A stretch of DNA of 64,000 bases from an uncultured Paracoccaceae bacterium. GTDB taxonomy: Bacteria; Pseudomonadota; Alphaproteobacteria; Rhodobacterales; Rhodobacteraceae. The stretch spans positions 62,001-126,000 of the forward strand of contig CANLDN010000010.1 of the NCBI GenBank assembly GCA_947489445.1, read 5' to 3'. A program made the position numbers and the translations under genes. The notes under the pieces were generated by a model. It had not been told where the DNA came from, ran no database searches, and saw nothing but the letters and a program-made list of their open reading frames with translations. Positions 8,482 to 16,118 of this stretch are shown piece after piece; the stretch's first letter is position 1; each line of letters starts with the position of its first letter.

Positions 8482-9828
8482 TCAGTTGGCGGCAATGGAC
8501 GCGCCGGATGTGATCAGGGACGGTACCAGTTGCTGTACGACGCGGTTCCAGCGTGTGATGGGCTGTTCGGCGATGAAGACGATGTCGTTGGGCAGCAGAT
8601 TCAACCGTGTCGCAAGTATAAGATTGGTTACGTTGCGCGCATCCAGATGCCACGCGGTCACAGCGCCAAAATCCGCCTCTGATCCGCGCAGAACATATAT
8701 TTGCGCCGGGTTTCCTGTTTCGCTTGAGAAACCACCATCGGAATAGAGCGCGTCGGCCAAGGTGGTCTGACGGCCAAAGGGCATCGCGAAGCGGCCGGGT
8801 TGGGTGACTTCACCGGTCAGATACACGTAATCCCGATCTACCGCATCGAGGGTGATGCGTTCCTGAAAATTTGTGCGTCCTTCGGTCAGCGCGGCCCTGC
8901 GCAAGTCAATCTCGGCGGTGAGTTCAGCAAGCGCCTGCACGCGCCCTTGCTGACGGAATTGCGCCAAGGTGATCTGTTCTTCGAAATAGGCGCGCGCCTT
9001 GTCCAGTTCGAAAGCCGTGTCTACAAACACGCTATCGCCGGCGACAAGCAGGGTCTTTTGCAAGTTTGGTTCGCGTAGATACTCTGTCAGCGGGATCTGG
9101 AAAAGATTGCCGGTGCGGTAGATGCGGATCGATGCAAATTCAGCGTCTGGTGTTGCAATGCCGCCTGCGCGGGTGATCGCCTCGTCCAGATAGAGCGGAG
9201 TGAGCGTGATGGGAGCGACCGTTGGATTGGCAACCGCTCCACCGACCGATACGCGCTTGGAGTTGAACTCTGCAATCTCGAGGCTGAAGGTGGGATCGAT
9301 CCGGTTTTCCACAAGGCTTTGGAAAAGCTGTGCTTCGGCTTCTTCCAGCGTCAGCCCGTCAAGCACAATGCGTCCGACGTCAGGCACGGCGATCGCGCCA
9401 TCATCCTGCACGGTATAGCCTTGGCGGCTGTTCTGGGCGGCCAATAATCCGGTCAGTTCTTCGACGGTTCCGCCGCTTGTTTTTGTTGCTAGCAGTACGA
9501 CATCACCGACGCCAATGCGGTAGGGTCCGGGGCTTGCCGGGGGTGGCAGGCGGGTTGTGAGTGCCGCAGGGCGTTGTTGTTCGGATAGGCTGGGTGGTGG
9601 CACTGCGCCAGCCCCGCGCAATCCCGAGCGATTACCGGCGTTTTGGAAGAACACATCGGGTATCTGCTTTGGGGCGTAGGTGGCTGTGTTTGCGATCAGC
9701 AGGCTTTCGGATGTCAGCGGGACGACGCGCACCTTATTGTCAGCCGCGTTCACCTGCGGCGAGACGTAGGCCACACCGCACGCATTCAACGAGACCGCTG
9801 CCACAATCCCATAGACCCATTTTAGCAT
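8482..9828 (-). CDS. Polysaccharide export outer-membrane lipoprotein, Wza/GfcE-like
   Basis: Forms the outer-membrane channel for exported polysaccharide. The start at 9828 (MLKWVYGIVAAVSLNACG) is preceded by GAGGG at a suitable distance and gives a lipoprotein signal with lipobox LNAC. The 448-residue protein contains the poly-export domain (YRIGVGDVVLL, then AVPDVGRIVLDGLTLEEAEAQL) at about residues 115-210, then two SLBB-type repeats (VSVGGAVANPTVAPITLTP and VYLTGEVTQPGRFAMPFG). An internal coiled-coil-prone insert (residues about 300-345, rich in Glu/Gln/Arg) lies between the repeats. It is the last gene of the minus-strand gfcD-gfcB-gfcA-gfcE-like series, and the partner kinase is at 16119. 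Confidence 0.9.
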   Translation of the reverse strand: MLKWVYGIVAAVSLNACGVAYVSPQVNAADNKVRVVPLTSESLLIANTATYAPKQIPDVFFQNAGNRSGLRGAGAVPPPSLSEQQRPAALTTRLPPPASPGPYRIGVGDVVLLATKTSGGTVEELTGLLAAQNSRQGYTVQDDGAIAVPDVGRIVLDGLTLEEAEAQLFQSLVENRIDPTFSLEIAEFNSKRVSVGGAVANPTVAPITLTPLYLDEAITRAGGIATPDAEFASIRIYRTGNLFQIPLTEYLREPNLQKTLLVAGDSVFVDTAFELDKARAYFEEQITLAQFRQQGRVQALAELTAEIDLRRAALTEGRTNFQERITLDAVDRDYVYLTGEVTQPGRFAMPFGRQTTLADALYSDGGFSSETGNPAQIYVLRGSEADFGAVTAWHLDARNVTNLILATRLNLLPNDIVFIAEQPITRWNRVVQQLVPSLITSGASIAAN

Positions 9829-9900
9829 TGAAACCCTCAAATACGGGAAATGGCGCAATCGTATGCTGTGATCAGCATCGTTTCTATGCAACCCTCAATT

Positions 9901-9926
9901 AAAAAAGCAGGCCAGTTAAGGCCTGC
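9901..9926 (-). terminator. Rho-independent terminator of the GfcA/YjbE-like gene
   Basis: On the minus strand a 7-bp stem GCAGGCC/GGCCTGC with a 6-nt loop is followed by six T (read as AAAAAA at 9901-9906). It sits 30 bases past the small gene's stop and before the wza-like start, so the small gene can form its own transcript. Confidence 0.85.
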
Positions 9927-9955
9927 CTGTTCATAACAAAACTATGCTTGGCGGC

Positions 9956-10189
9956 TTAGTTTGTTGTTGATGTTGAGCTTGACGAGTCATCGCCGCTTGC
10001 GATGAGAATCCCTACGAGCACTACGCCACCAACAATTGCCAGAGTTGTGGTTGTACCCAATGCGCCCAACCCTTGTGCGGTCGCAACTGGATTAGCTTGC
10101 ACTACCACTGATTGTGGTGGTGTTTCTTGTGCCATTGCAGTTGATGCGATGAATGTCGAGGCAAGTGCTAGTGCAACGATGCGTGTCAT
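9956..10189 (-). CDS. Small secreted Ser/Thr-tailed protein, GfcA/YjbE-like
   Basis: 77 residues from ATG 10189; an upstream in-frame TTG at 10207 is less likely because AGGAA precedes the ATG. The signal peptide is MTRIVALALASTFIASTAMA. A short linker leads to a Gly/Ala/Val-rich hydrophobic stretch (LAIVGGVVLVGILIASG) and a C-terminal acidic and Ser/Thr tail (DDSSSSTSTTN). E. coli GfcA and YjbE have the same layout: signal peptide, glycine-rich hydrophobic segment, Thr/Ser-rich tail. They also lie beside YjbF/GfcB and YjbH/GfcD homologs, as here. The role of these small proteins is not well defined. It has its own promoter and terminator. Confidence 0.75.
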   Translation of the reverse strand: MTRIVALALASTFIASTAMAQETPPQSVVVQANPVATAQGLGALGTTTTLAIVGGVVLVGILIASGDDSSSSTSTTN

Positions 10190-10224
10190 GTCTGCGATTC
10201 CTATCAATACTTTCAGTTGTGTCC

Positions 10225-10252
10225 ATCATACATCACCCGCAATCGTTGTAAA
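10225..10252 (-). promoter_or_regulatory. Sigma70-like promoter for the GfcA/YjbE-like gene
   Basis: On the minus strand, -35 TTTACA (10252-10247), a 16-bp spacer and -10 TATGAT (10230-10225) lie about 36 bases before the ATG at 10189. The promoter separates this gene transcriptionally from yjbF upstream. Confidence 0.5.
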
Positions 10253-10298
10253 TGGCGTGTGAAGGCACGAAGCGACCATATGCGGTATGATCGCAGGC

Positions 10299-10934
10299 TC
10301 ATTCGAAGAATTCGGTCAATATCGACCCGATTTCGGGGGATATCCACTGACGCGACGAAGTAATTACTCTATTGCTATCAACAACATACTCGTTTTCAAA
10401 ACTTGTGCCTGGTGATTTGCATGTTTCAACAACCCGCCGGGCCGCCGTAACCGAATATGTGCATATAAAGCTGCGCGCGATTAGCTGATTTTCGCCGTCC
10501 AGATACCGGTGGATGCGCACGGCTTGTTGTTGACCCCCGCTGATCGCTGCCAGCGGTTGCGTGACATCGGCCGTCATCAGGTCAAAACCTAAACCACGGG
10601 TTGCGACGACCGCTCCGTCACGCAGGCTGATGCTCACGCCGTTTGACGTCAAGAAAGTGTCGATACCATCATTGCTACCGACCCGTGTTAGCCCAGCGAC
10701 TTCGCCCCGTGATGGTATCTGCACGAGTAGCAAGGGCCCATCGATTTGCGCCAAAACATCGGGTGTAAGCGTCGCCCTGAGTGTGTCAATGTTCAATTGT
10801 TCTGATGTCGCCTGCTCCGGCGCGGACAGCCCGGTCCAGATCTGTTTCACCAGATCGAAGTCACCTGTGCTGTTTCCACAACCTGTCAGAACGAACAAGG
10901 CAGCGCTGGCAATGTGTATCCGAGAAAATATCAT
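10299..10934 (-). CDS. YjbF/GfcB-family outer-membrane lipoprotein
   Basis: The start at 10934 overlaps the stop of the yjbH-like gene by 4 bases (ATGA), showing translational coupling. The signal sequence ends in a lipobox VLTGCGN, so the 211-residue product is a lipoprotein. The mature part has the YjbF pattern: PLLLVQIPSRGEVAGLTRVGSNDGI, DGAVVATRGLGFDLM, and a C-terminal Cys pair (FICTYS and VETCKS) followed by a terminal aromatic stretch with WISPE. This is the family of GfcB in the E. coli group 4 capsule operon and YjbF in the yjbEFGH operon, which act in secretion of extracellular polysaccharide. Confidence 0.85.
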   Translation of the reverse strand: MIFSRIHIASAALFVLTGCGNSTGDFDLVKQIWTGLSAPEQATSEQLNIDTLRATLTPDVLAQIDGPLLLVQIPSRGEVAGLTRVGSNDGIDTFLTSNGVSISLRDGAVVATRGLGFDLMTADVTQPLAAISGGQQQAVRIHRYLDGENQLIARSFICTYSVTAARRVVETCKSPGTSFENEYVVDSNRVITSSRQWISPEIGSILTEFFE

Positions 10935-13081
10935 CGCCAGAACCTGCCCCAACCGCCGCGCAGATCACTTTCATGATAGTTGCGGACTGTCTCATACAAT
11001 CGATCTTCTACGTTAAGCCGTGCGCCGCCATCACGGGTGAGTGGGCGCAGCGTGGTCTGGTAAACCCGTTTGGTGGGTGTGCCGATGAAATGCCCGATGG
11101 GCACGGAAATGCGCAGCCCTTTGTCAAAAGATCCTTCGCCGAAGTCGTCAAATGAAACGTCGGTAAATGTCGCAAAGGCGCCAACGCGCCATCCATTGTC
11201 GAATTCACGATCAAGCGTAAATGTCGCGCCATAATCACCCGCAAGGTACCGCCCGACATCAATTTGACCATGTATCGAGTTCCCGAAATCGTAATATCCT
11301 GACACGTGGCCGGTTACGATATCATAGTCTTGAAACCCAAAGAGTTGGTCGAAATCGCGTTTTCTTGCGTAGTTCAGTTCTACGCCGATACCCAGACGGC
11401 TTTGTACGGGTTTCCACAACACCTCTGTCGATACCCCGCCATACATTGATTCCAGATAACCGCCCGTAACACGCCCATAATAATCAGGTGCCAGATTGAA
11501 TTGGTAAGCGGTTGTCAGGCGCGTGATTGCGGGGTCACCTTCGGCCAGATAGGCGGGGCCGTCCGTCCGAACCCGCGGGAGGGTGGAGCCTGATCCAGGT
11601 TCGCCTTCGCGATTGCCCGCAAATCGTTTGCGGATATCCCCCGAAATCTTCAGTCCGGGCGCAATTGCATAATTGGCGGATAGTTCAATCCCAATATCGG
11701 CGCGTACCGGACTGGTGGGGTCGAAATATGTAGCGCTGATATAGGGCCCTAGGCGCCATTGAAAGTTTGGGTACAACGCTTCGACATAGGTGGCCCCAGT
11801 GCCGATTGTGGCTGCGTCATCGATTTGCGCCCGTGCGTAAGATTTCCATGCGTTGTCTGGCTCGAACTCTAACGCTTCCACATCGGTGCGACTGATCGTG
11901 ACCGCCGCTGCCCGCACGCCGCCCACAACCGGAACGATGGTGAATGTCTCAATCGAAGCTGGCATGACCCGCGTCAGGATACGCGCGGTGCGCCCAATTG
12001 CTTCGGCCCCGGCGATATAGGTGTCGTTACGGATCAAAACGGTGACGGTTGTCGGGGTGATATCTAGCGCCTCGAGCATCATGTCCTCGGCTGCCAGCAG
12101 CCGTTGCATGCTGTCACGTAGAATATCAGGGGCGTCTGGTTGTTGGGTCCACCCGACAGAGCGCGCCGCATTTGGGGGGCGAGGCAAAACAGGTGTGGGG
12201 CGCTGACCCAGACCGCCATTTACGACGGGTTCTTTTGGGTTGAGCGTGAAGTTAAGCGCTGCACCCAGTTCAGACCCATATAGATAATAGGCCTGCATCG
12301 TGACGCTGTCGGAAAAGGCATAGGACAGGCCGATGTTCAGCGGCGATTCGCGTTCAAACAAGTCGCGCCCGGGTATCGTTTCCGGGATGTAAGCGTCTGA
12401 CGAATATTCAGCCTTCAGGGTCAGTTGATCCGTCGCTTGCCAGGCGACACCGCCGAAGAATGCCGCATCACCGCGGAACCATTTTGTTGTTTCGAGCTGC
12501 CCGCCAAGGCCGGTTGTGGCTGCGTCGCGTTCTTCGAAATCGTCGCCAAAGAACCGCAATGGGTTTCGAAATCCGTCATATGTTCCGAGCCGCCCCCAGC
12601 CGATGCCCCCGGTTAGCCCGACGGATGGCGTGACCTGCTTTGTCGCGACAACATATTCCCCGGAATAGATGCCGGTTCCGATCATGTCCTGTAGGCCGAT
12701 GGCGATTGCTGGTCTGAACTGCCTCTCATCGACCAATCGATATCGCAGATCAAAGGATCGGTCATAGTTGTCCCTGCCACTTGCGATGATCCAATCTTCA
12801 ATGCGCGTATATCGGAAGCTTCCAGACAGGCGCGGGTTGATCTGAAAGCTGAGCGTGTTGCGTGTGGTTCCGGCGAAATAACTGATGGTTGCAGCTAATT
12901 CGGCGTCAGCTGCGCTTTGGGCTGTAGGCATGTCGATCAACCCGGGCGTGCCATACGCCCCATAGGTGATTGCACTGTCTTGCGCCTGTGCCATCGGTGC
13001 GAGCAATAGCGCCATGACACCGCCGCCCAATATATGATGCCGCTGTCCTTTCGCGTCGGTCTTTGGAGTCTTCGACATCAT
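10931..13081 (-). CDS. YjbH/GfcD-family outer-membrane polysaccharide secretion protein
   Basis: 716 residues with a signal peptide ending AQA. The mature N-terminus YGTPGLIDMPTAQSA followed by alternating beta segments is the start of the YjbH family, a large double-barrel outer-membrane protein of exopolysaccharide secretion. Many amphipathic strands are visible along the length (YSFRYTR-, YDRSFDLRYRL- and similar), with the soluble middle part around residues 300-420 (LRDSMQRLLAAEDMMLEALDI). The C-terminus ends in Trp/Arg rather than Phe. It is the first gene of the minus-strand run yjbH-yjbF. YjbG/GfcC, which usually sits between YjbF and YjbH, is absent here. Start could be either of two adjacent ATGs. 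Confidence 0.88.
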   Translation of the reverse strand: MMSKTPKTDAKGQRHHILGGGVMALLLAPMAQAQDSAITYGAYGTPGLIDMPTAQSAADAELAATISYFAGTTRNTLSFQINPRLSGSFRYTRIEDWIIASGRDNYDRSFDLRYRLVDERQFRPAIAIGLQDMIGTGIYSGEYVVATKQVTPSVGLTGGIGWGRLGTYDGFRNPLRFFGDDFEERDAATTGLGGQLETTKWFRGDAAFFGGVAWQATDQLTLKAEYSSDAYIPETIPGRDLFERESPLNIGLSYAFSDSVTMQAYYLYGSELGAALNFTLNPKEPVVNGGLGQRPTPVLPRPPNAARSVGWTQQPDAPDILRDSMQRLLAAEDMMLEALDITPTTVTVLIRNDTYIAGAEAIGRTARILTRVMPASIETFTIVPVVGGVRAAAVTISRTDVEALEFEPDNAWKSYARAQIDDAATIGTGATYVEALYPNFQWRLGPYISATYFDPTSPVRADIGIELSANYAIAPGLKISGDIRKRFAGNREGEPGSGSTLPRVRTDGPAYLAEGDPAITRLTTAYQFNLAPDYYGRVTGGYLESMYGGVSTEVLWKPVQSRLGIGVELNYARKRDFDQLFGFQDYDIVTGHVSGYYDFGNSIHGQIDVGRYLAGDYGATFTLDREFDNGWRVGAFATFTDVSFDDFGEGSFDKGLRISVPIGHFIGTPTKRVYQTTLRPLTRDGGARLNVEDRLYETVRNYHESDLRGGWGRFWR

Positions 13082-13264
13082 GTCCCCAACAGTATTTTCG
13101 CGTGACCGTATCCAGTCATCCGGGGCAGTACAATGCTTTGACCGGGATCACAAATATCTGGCGGAATGACGCGAAAAGCACCATGTTGTGCTGGGTTGAC
13201 CGCTTGCGTTTGTGTAGTGTTTGCGGCGGACAATCATGATTTGGCCCCCGGGGAGAAATATCTG

Positions 13265-14041
13265 TTGCGACAATTCCTGAACGCGCTTGCCGGGCGGCGG
13301 CGCGCGACACCTCCACCAGATCAAGAACAGACCCTCGCCAATGTATTGCAGCCAGATGCGCCGTTTTTTGCAGTTGGCGATATACACGGGAGGGTTGATT
13401 TGTTGATGGACCTCCTGAGCCGCATTGATCCGAACGAAGATCAGCAAATCGTCTTTTTGGGTGATTATGTTGATCGTGGGGCCGATTCCGCGAAAACGCT
13501 TCGCTTTCTTTACGAGGTGGCCCAAAGACGGCCAGATCAGGTTGTCTGCCTGATGGGCAATCATGAAAAGATGATGTGTGAGTTCATCGACGACCCGCTG
13601 GATCGTGGCGCCAGATGGTTGCGCAATGGCGGGCTGGCGACGCTGGCCAGTTTTGGCATCACGGGTCTTGCGGAAAAGCCGACCCCGGATCGGGCGATGG
13701 AGGCCTGTGATCAGCTTGAAGCCGCAATACCAAAAGAAGTTCTGGATTGGTTGGTGGATTTGCCGCTGTCATGGCATAGCGGGAATGTGTGGTGCGCACA
13801 TGCGGCGATGGACCCTGATGCGCCGCCTCAGACGCAACGATCAAAGACCATGCTTTGGGGGCATCCGGCGTTCCTGAAATCACCGCGCGAGGATGGCATC
13901 TGTGTTGTGCATGGTCATACGATTGTCGACCAACCCTTCAACGCCAATAGCCGGATTGCGGTGGACACAGGTGCGCATAGGACGGGCCGTCTGACTGCGG
14001 CCTATATCGCGCCGCAGACCTGCGAATTTATCAGCACCTGA
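13265..14041 (+). CDS. Ser/Thr-type metallophosphoesterase (PP1/PrpA-like)
   Basis: The dinuclear-metal phosphatase signature is complete: GDIHGRVD, GDYVDRG, GNHE, HAAMDP and VVHGHT in order. This is the bacterial PP1/PPA-like family, cytoplasmic, with preference for phospho-Ser/Thr and sometimes phospho-Tyr. The start is uncertain. A TTG at 13265 (LRQFLNALAGRRR; 258 residues) has GGGGAGAAA upstream and is preferred; a longer frame begins at 13166 with an unlikely Cys-rich N-terminus. It sits alone on the plus strand between the yjbH-like and capD-like genes. In gfc operons a low-molecular-weight tyrosine phosphatase (Etp) pairs with the kinase Etk. None is seen here, so this enzyme could fill that role. 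Confidence 0.85.
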   Translation: MRQFLNALAGRRRATPPPDQEQTLANVLQPDAPFFAVGDIHGRVDLLMDLLSRIDPNEDQQIVFLGDYVDRGADSAKTLRFLYEVAQRRPDQVVCLMGNHEKMMCEFIDDPLDRGARWLRNGGLATLASFGITGLAEKPTPDRAMEACDQLEAAIPKEVLDWLVDLPLSWHSGNVWCAHAAMDPDAPPQTQRSKTMLWGHPAFLKSPREDGICVVHGHTIVDQPFNANSRIAVDTGAHRTGRLTAAYIAPQTCEFIST

Positions 14042-14053
14042 CGTGCCGCCGGA

Positions 14054-15925
14054 TCAGGCTGTGACTGTTTCCCGATCTTGCAGATGATAGCCGTCAATAC
14101 GTCTTTCAATGATGCGCCGCAGTCCTGCAGCATCGCCATTATTGATCGCAAAGAGCGTGTCGCGCAGAAGTGTCGCGACCTCAATCTGGCTGAGCGGCAA
14201 TTCTTCGGCCCGCAAAATCTTGGGGTGTGGTGTCGCCGCCAACGTGTCGTTGACGAGCAGTTCTTCGTATAGTTTTTCGCCGGGACGTAGCCCTGTGATT
14301 TCAATTGCGACGTCACCATGACCTGTGTCCGGGTTTTTGACGGTACGGCCCGACAAGTGGATCATCCGCTTGGCGATATCGACGATTTTCTGCGGCTCGC
14401 CCATATCGAGGACAAATACGTCGCCCCCCTTTGCATAGGCCCCGGCCAAAAGTACAAGCCTTGCCGCCTCCTGAATGGTCATGAAGAACCGTGTCACATT
14501 TGGATGCGTCACAGTCACCGGGCCGCCATTTTCGATCTGCTTTTGAAAAAGCGGCAAAACCGACCCAGAAGATCCCAACACATTGCCAAAACGGACCATC
14601 GCGAATTTGGTTTCATCCGCCCGTGTCTGAATGTCCTGAACGATGAGTTCTGCCATACGCTTGGTTGCGCCCATGATATTGGTCGGGCGCACCGCCTTGT
14701 CTGTCGAGACGAGGATGAAGCGTTCGATGCCAGCCTGTTGCGCCACATCCGCGACAACCTTGGTGCCGATGGCATTATTTCGTGCACCTTCGACTTCGTT
14801 GTCTTCGACCATAGGCACATGCTTGTAAGCGGCGGCATGAAGAATGATCTCGACCTTGTCGTTGGACACGACACGGGCGACGTTGTCCCGATTCGTGACA
14901 GATCCGAGCCGGGCGGTGATTGGAATGCCCGCCTGTTGTGCGGCGTCTGAAAGCGCGTTTTGAATAGAGTAGAGCGCGTATTCAGAGTGTTCGAATAGCA
15001 CGATGCGTGACGGTTTACAGTTGATCAACTGACGGCAGAGTTCTGAGCCGATTGACCCACCCGCCCCTGTGACCATGACAACCCGGCCCGCATAGGCGGC
15101 CGCAATTTCGGGAATATCGAGATCCACCTTGTCGCGCCCAAGCAATTCATCCGGGGCCACAGACCGCAATGATGTCTCCAGACTGCGCCCGGTCATAAGA
15201 TCAATAAAGGATGGCAGGATTTGCACTTCGACTGGCAATTCCTTGAGTTCTGCCAATACCGCGTCTCTGCGTTGATCCGACAGTGACGGAATAGCGAGCA
15301 AAACGCGTGCGGCGCGGTATTTCTTGATCAGTTGGGGCAGTTCCTTCGGGGATTTCACCGGCAAACCAGATATCATGATATTGTTCAAGTTGGGGTTGTC
15401 ATCGACAAAAAGTACCGGGCGTGTTTCGACCGATTGGCGCAACGCTGACGCAAGCTGAATGCCAGCGGCGCCCGCACCATATATAATCACCGGCAGACAG
15501 GTCGCATTGCGTTCGCCCAACTGTTTAAGGGCATAGAGACCAAAGACGCGCACAGACATAGCCAACAGAAAGAAAAGCGCACCAAAGATCAGCGGCACTG
15601 ATCGCGGACCTGAAAGGTTCAGCAGATAGCTCGCCACGATTGCGGCAAGTGATAGTGCGGCGGCTGTCAGCGCGATGCGCATTGTCGCGGCGCTTTCAAT
15701 GGCATGCAATTTGATCCGATGCAGACCGCAGAACACGATAATCGGTGGCCCGATGATGGCCATAACGCATAACAATGCCCAAGACTGGCCGAGCATTTCG
15801 ACTGGAAAAACATTCCCATACCGCAACGCGACAGCAAGATAGAGGCTGGCGCAAACGATGAAAGTATCAGCAGCTAAGAAGAAAACTTTCTTCTTAGACC
15901 GCGACATAGAAAGCAGTCGCTGCAT
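14054..15925 (-). CDS. Membrane-anchored UDP-sugar 4,6-dehydratase/epimerase, CapD/WbpM family
   Basis: 623 residues, full length for the CapD/WbpM class. The N-terminal region has about four membrane segments (residues 10-125), then a CoA-binding-like Rossmann domain (VIIYGAGAAGIQLASAL, residues 145-250). The catalytic SDR domain carries the NAD motif VTGAGGSIGSELCRQ near residue 285, AAYKHVPMVEDN, and STDKAVRPTNIMGATKRM. Here Met takes the place of the usual SDR Tyr, as is typical of WbpM-type UDP-GlcNAc 4,6-dehydratases. It would supply a modified amino sugar for the polysaccharide. ATG 15925 has AAAGG 9 bases upstream. It is divergent from the Wzc-like kinase gene. Confidence 0.92.
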   Translation of the reverse strand: MQRLLSMSRSKKKVFFLAADTFIVCASLYLAVALRYGNVFPVEMLGQSWALLCVMAIIGPPIIVFCGLHRIKLHAIESAATMRIALTAAALSLAAIVASYLLNLSGPRSVPLIFGALFFLLAMSVRVFGLYALKQLGERNATCLPVIIYGAGAAGIQLASALRQSVETRPVLFVDDNPNLNNIMISGLPVKSPKELPQLIKKYRAARVLLAIPSLSDQRRDAVLAELKELPVEVQILPSFIDLMTGRSLETSLRSVAPDELLGRDKVDLDIPEIAAAYAGRVVMVTGAGGSIGSELCRQLINCKPSRIVLFEHSEYALYSIQNALSDAAQQAGIPITARLGSVTNRDNVARVVSNDKVEIILHAAAYKHVPMVEDNEVEGARNNAIGTKVVADVAQQAGIERFILVSTDKAVRPTNIMGATKRMAELIVQDIQTRADETKFAMVRFGNVLGSSGSVLPLFQKQIENGGPVTVTHPNVTRFFMTIQEAARLVLLAGAYAKGGDVFVLDMGEPQKIVDIAKRMIHLSGRTVKNPDTGHGDVAIEITGLRPGEKLYEELLVNDTLAATPHPKILRAEELPLSQIEVATLLRDTLFAINNGDAAGLRRIIERRIDGYHLQDRETVTA

Positions 15926-16118
15926 TAACTTTTTGCCTTTTGATATTTACTGATAGCCCAAAGTCTTTTTAGCGATAGAGCGCGATACTGAACAGCCCTA
16001 ATATTCGCGCGGGGGTAGAGTTTGCGAGAAAGCGCCAATCGCCTGCGCCGCAGTCGAAATATTGCCTTCCTGCCATTCATGTGTGAAGGAAGAGCGAAAT
16101 ATCACGCGGGACGAATGA

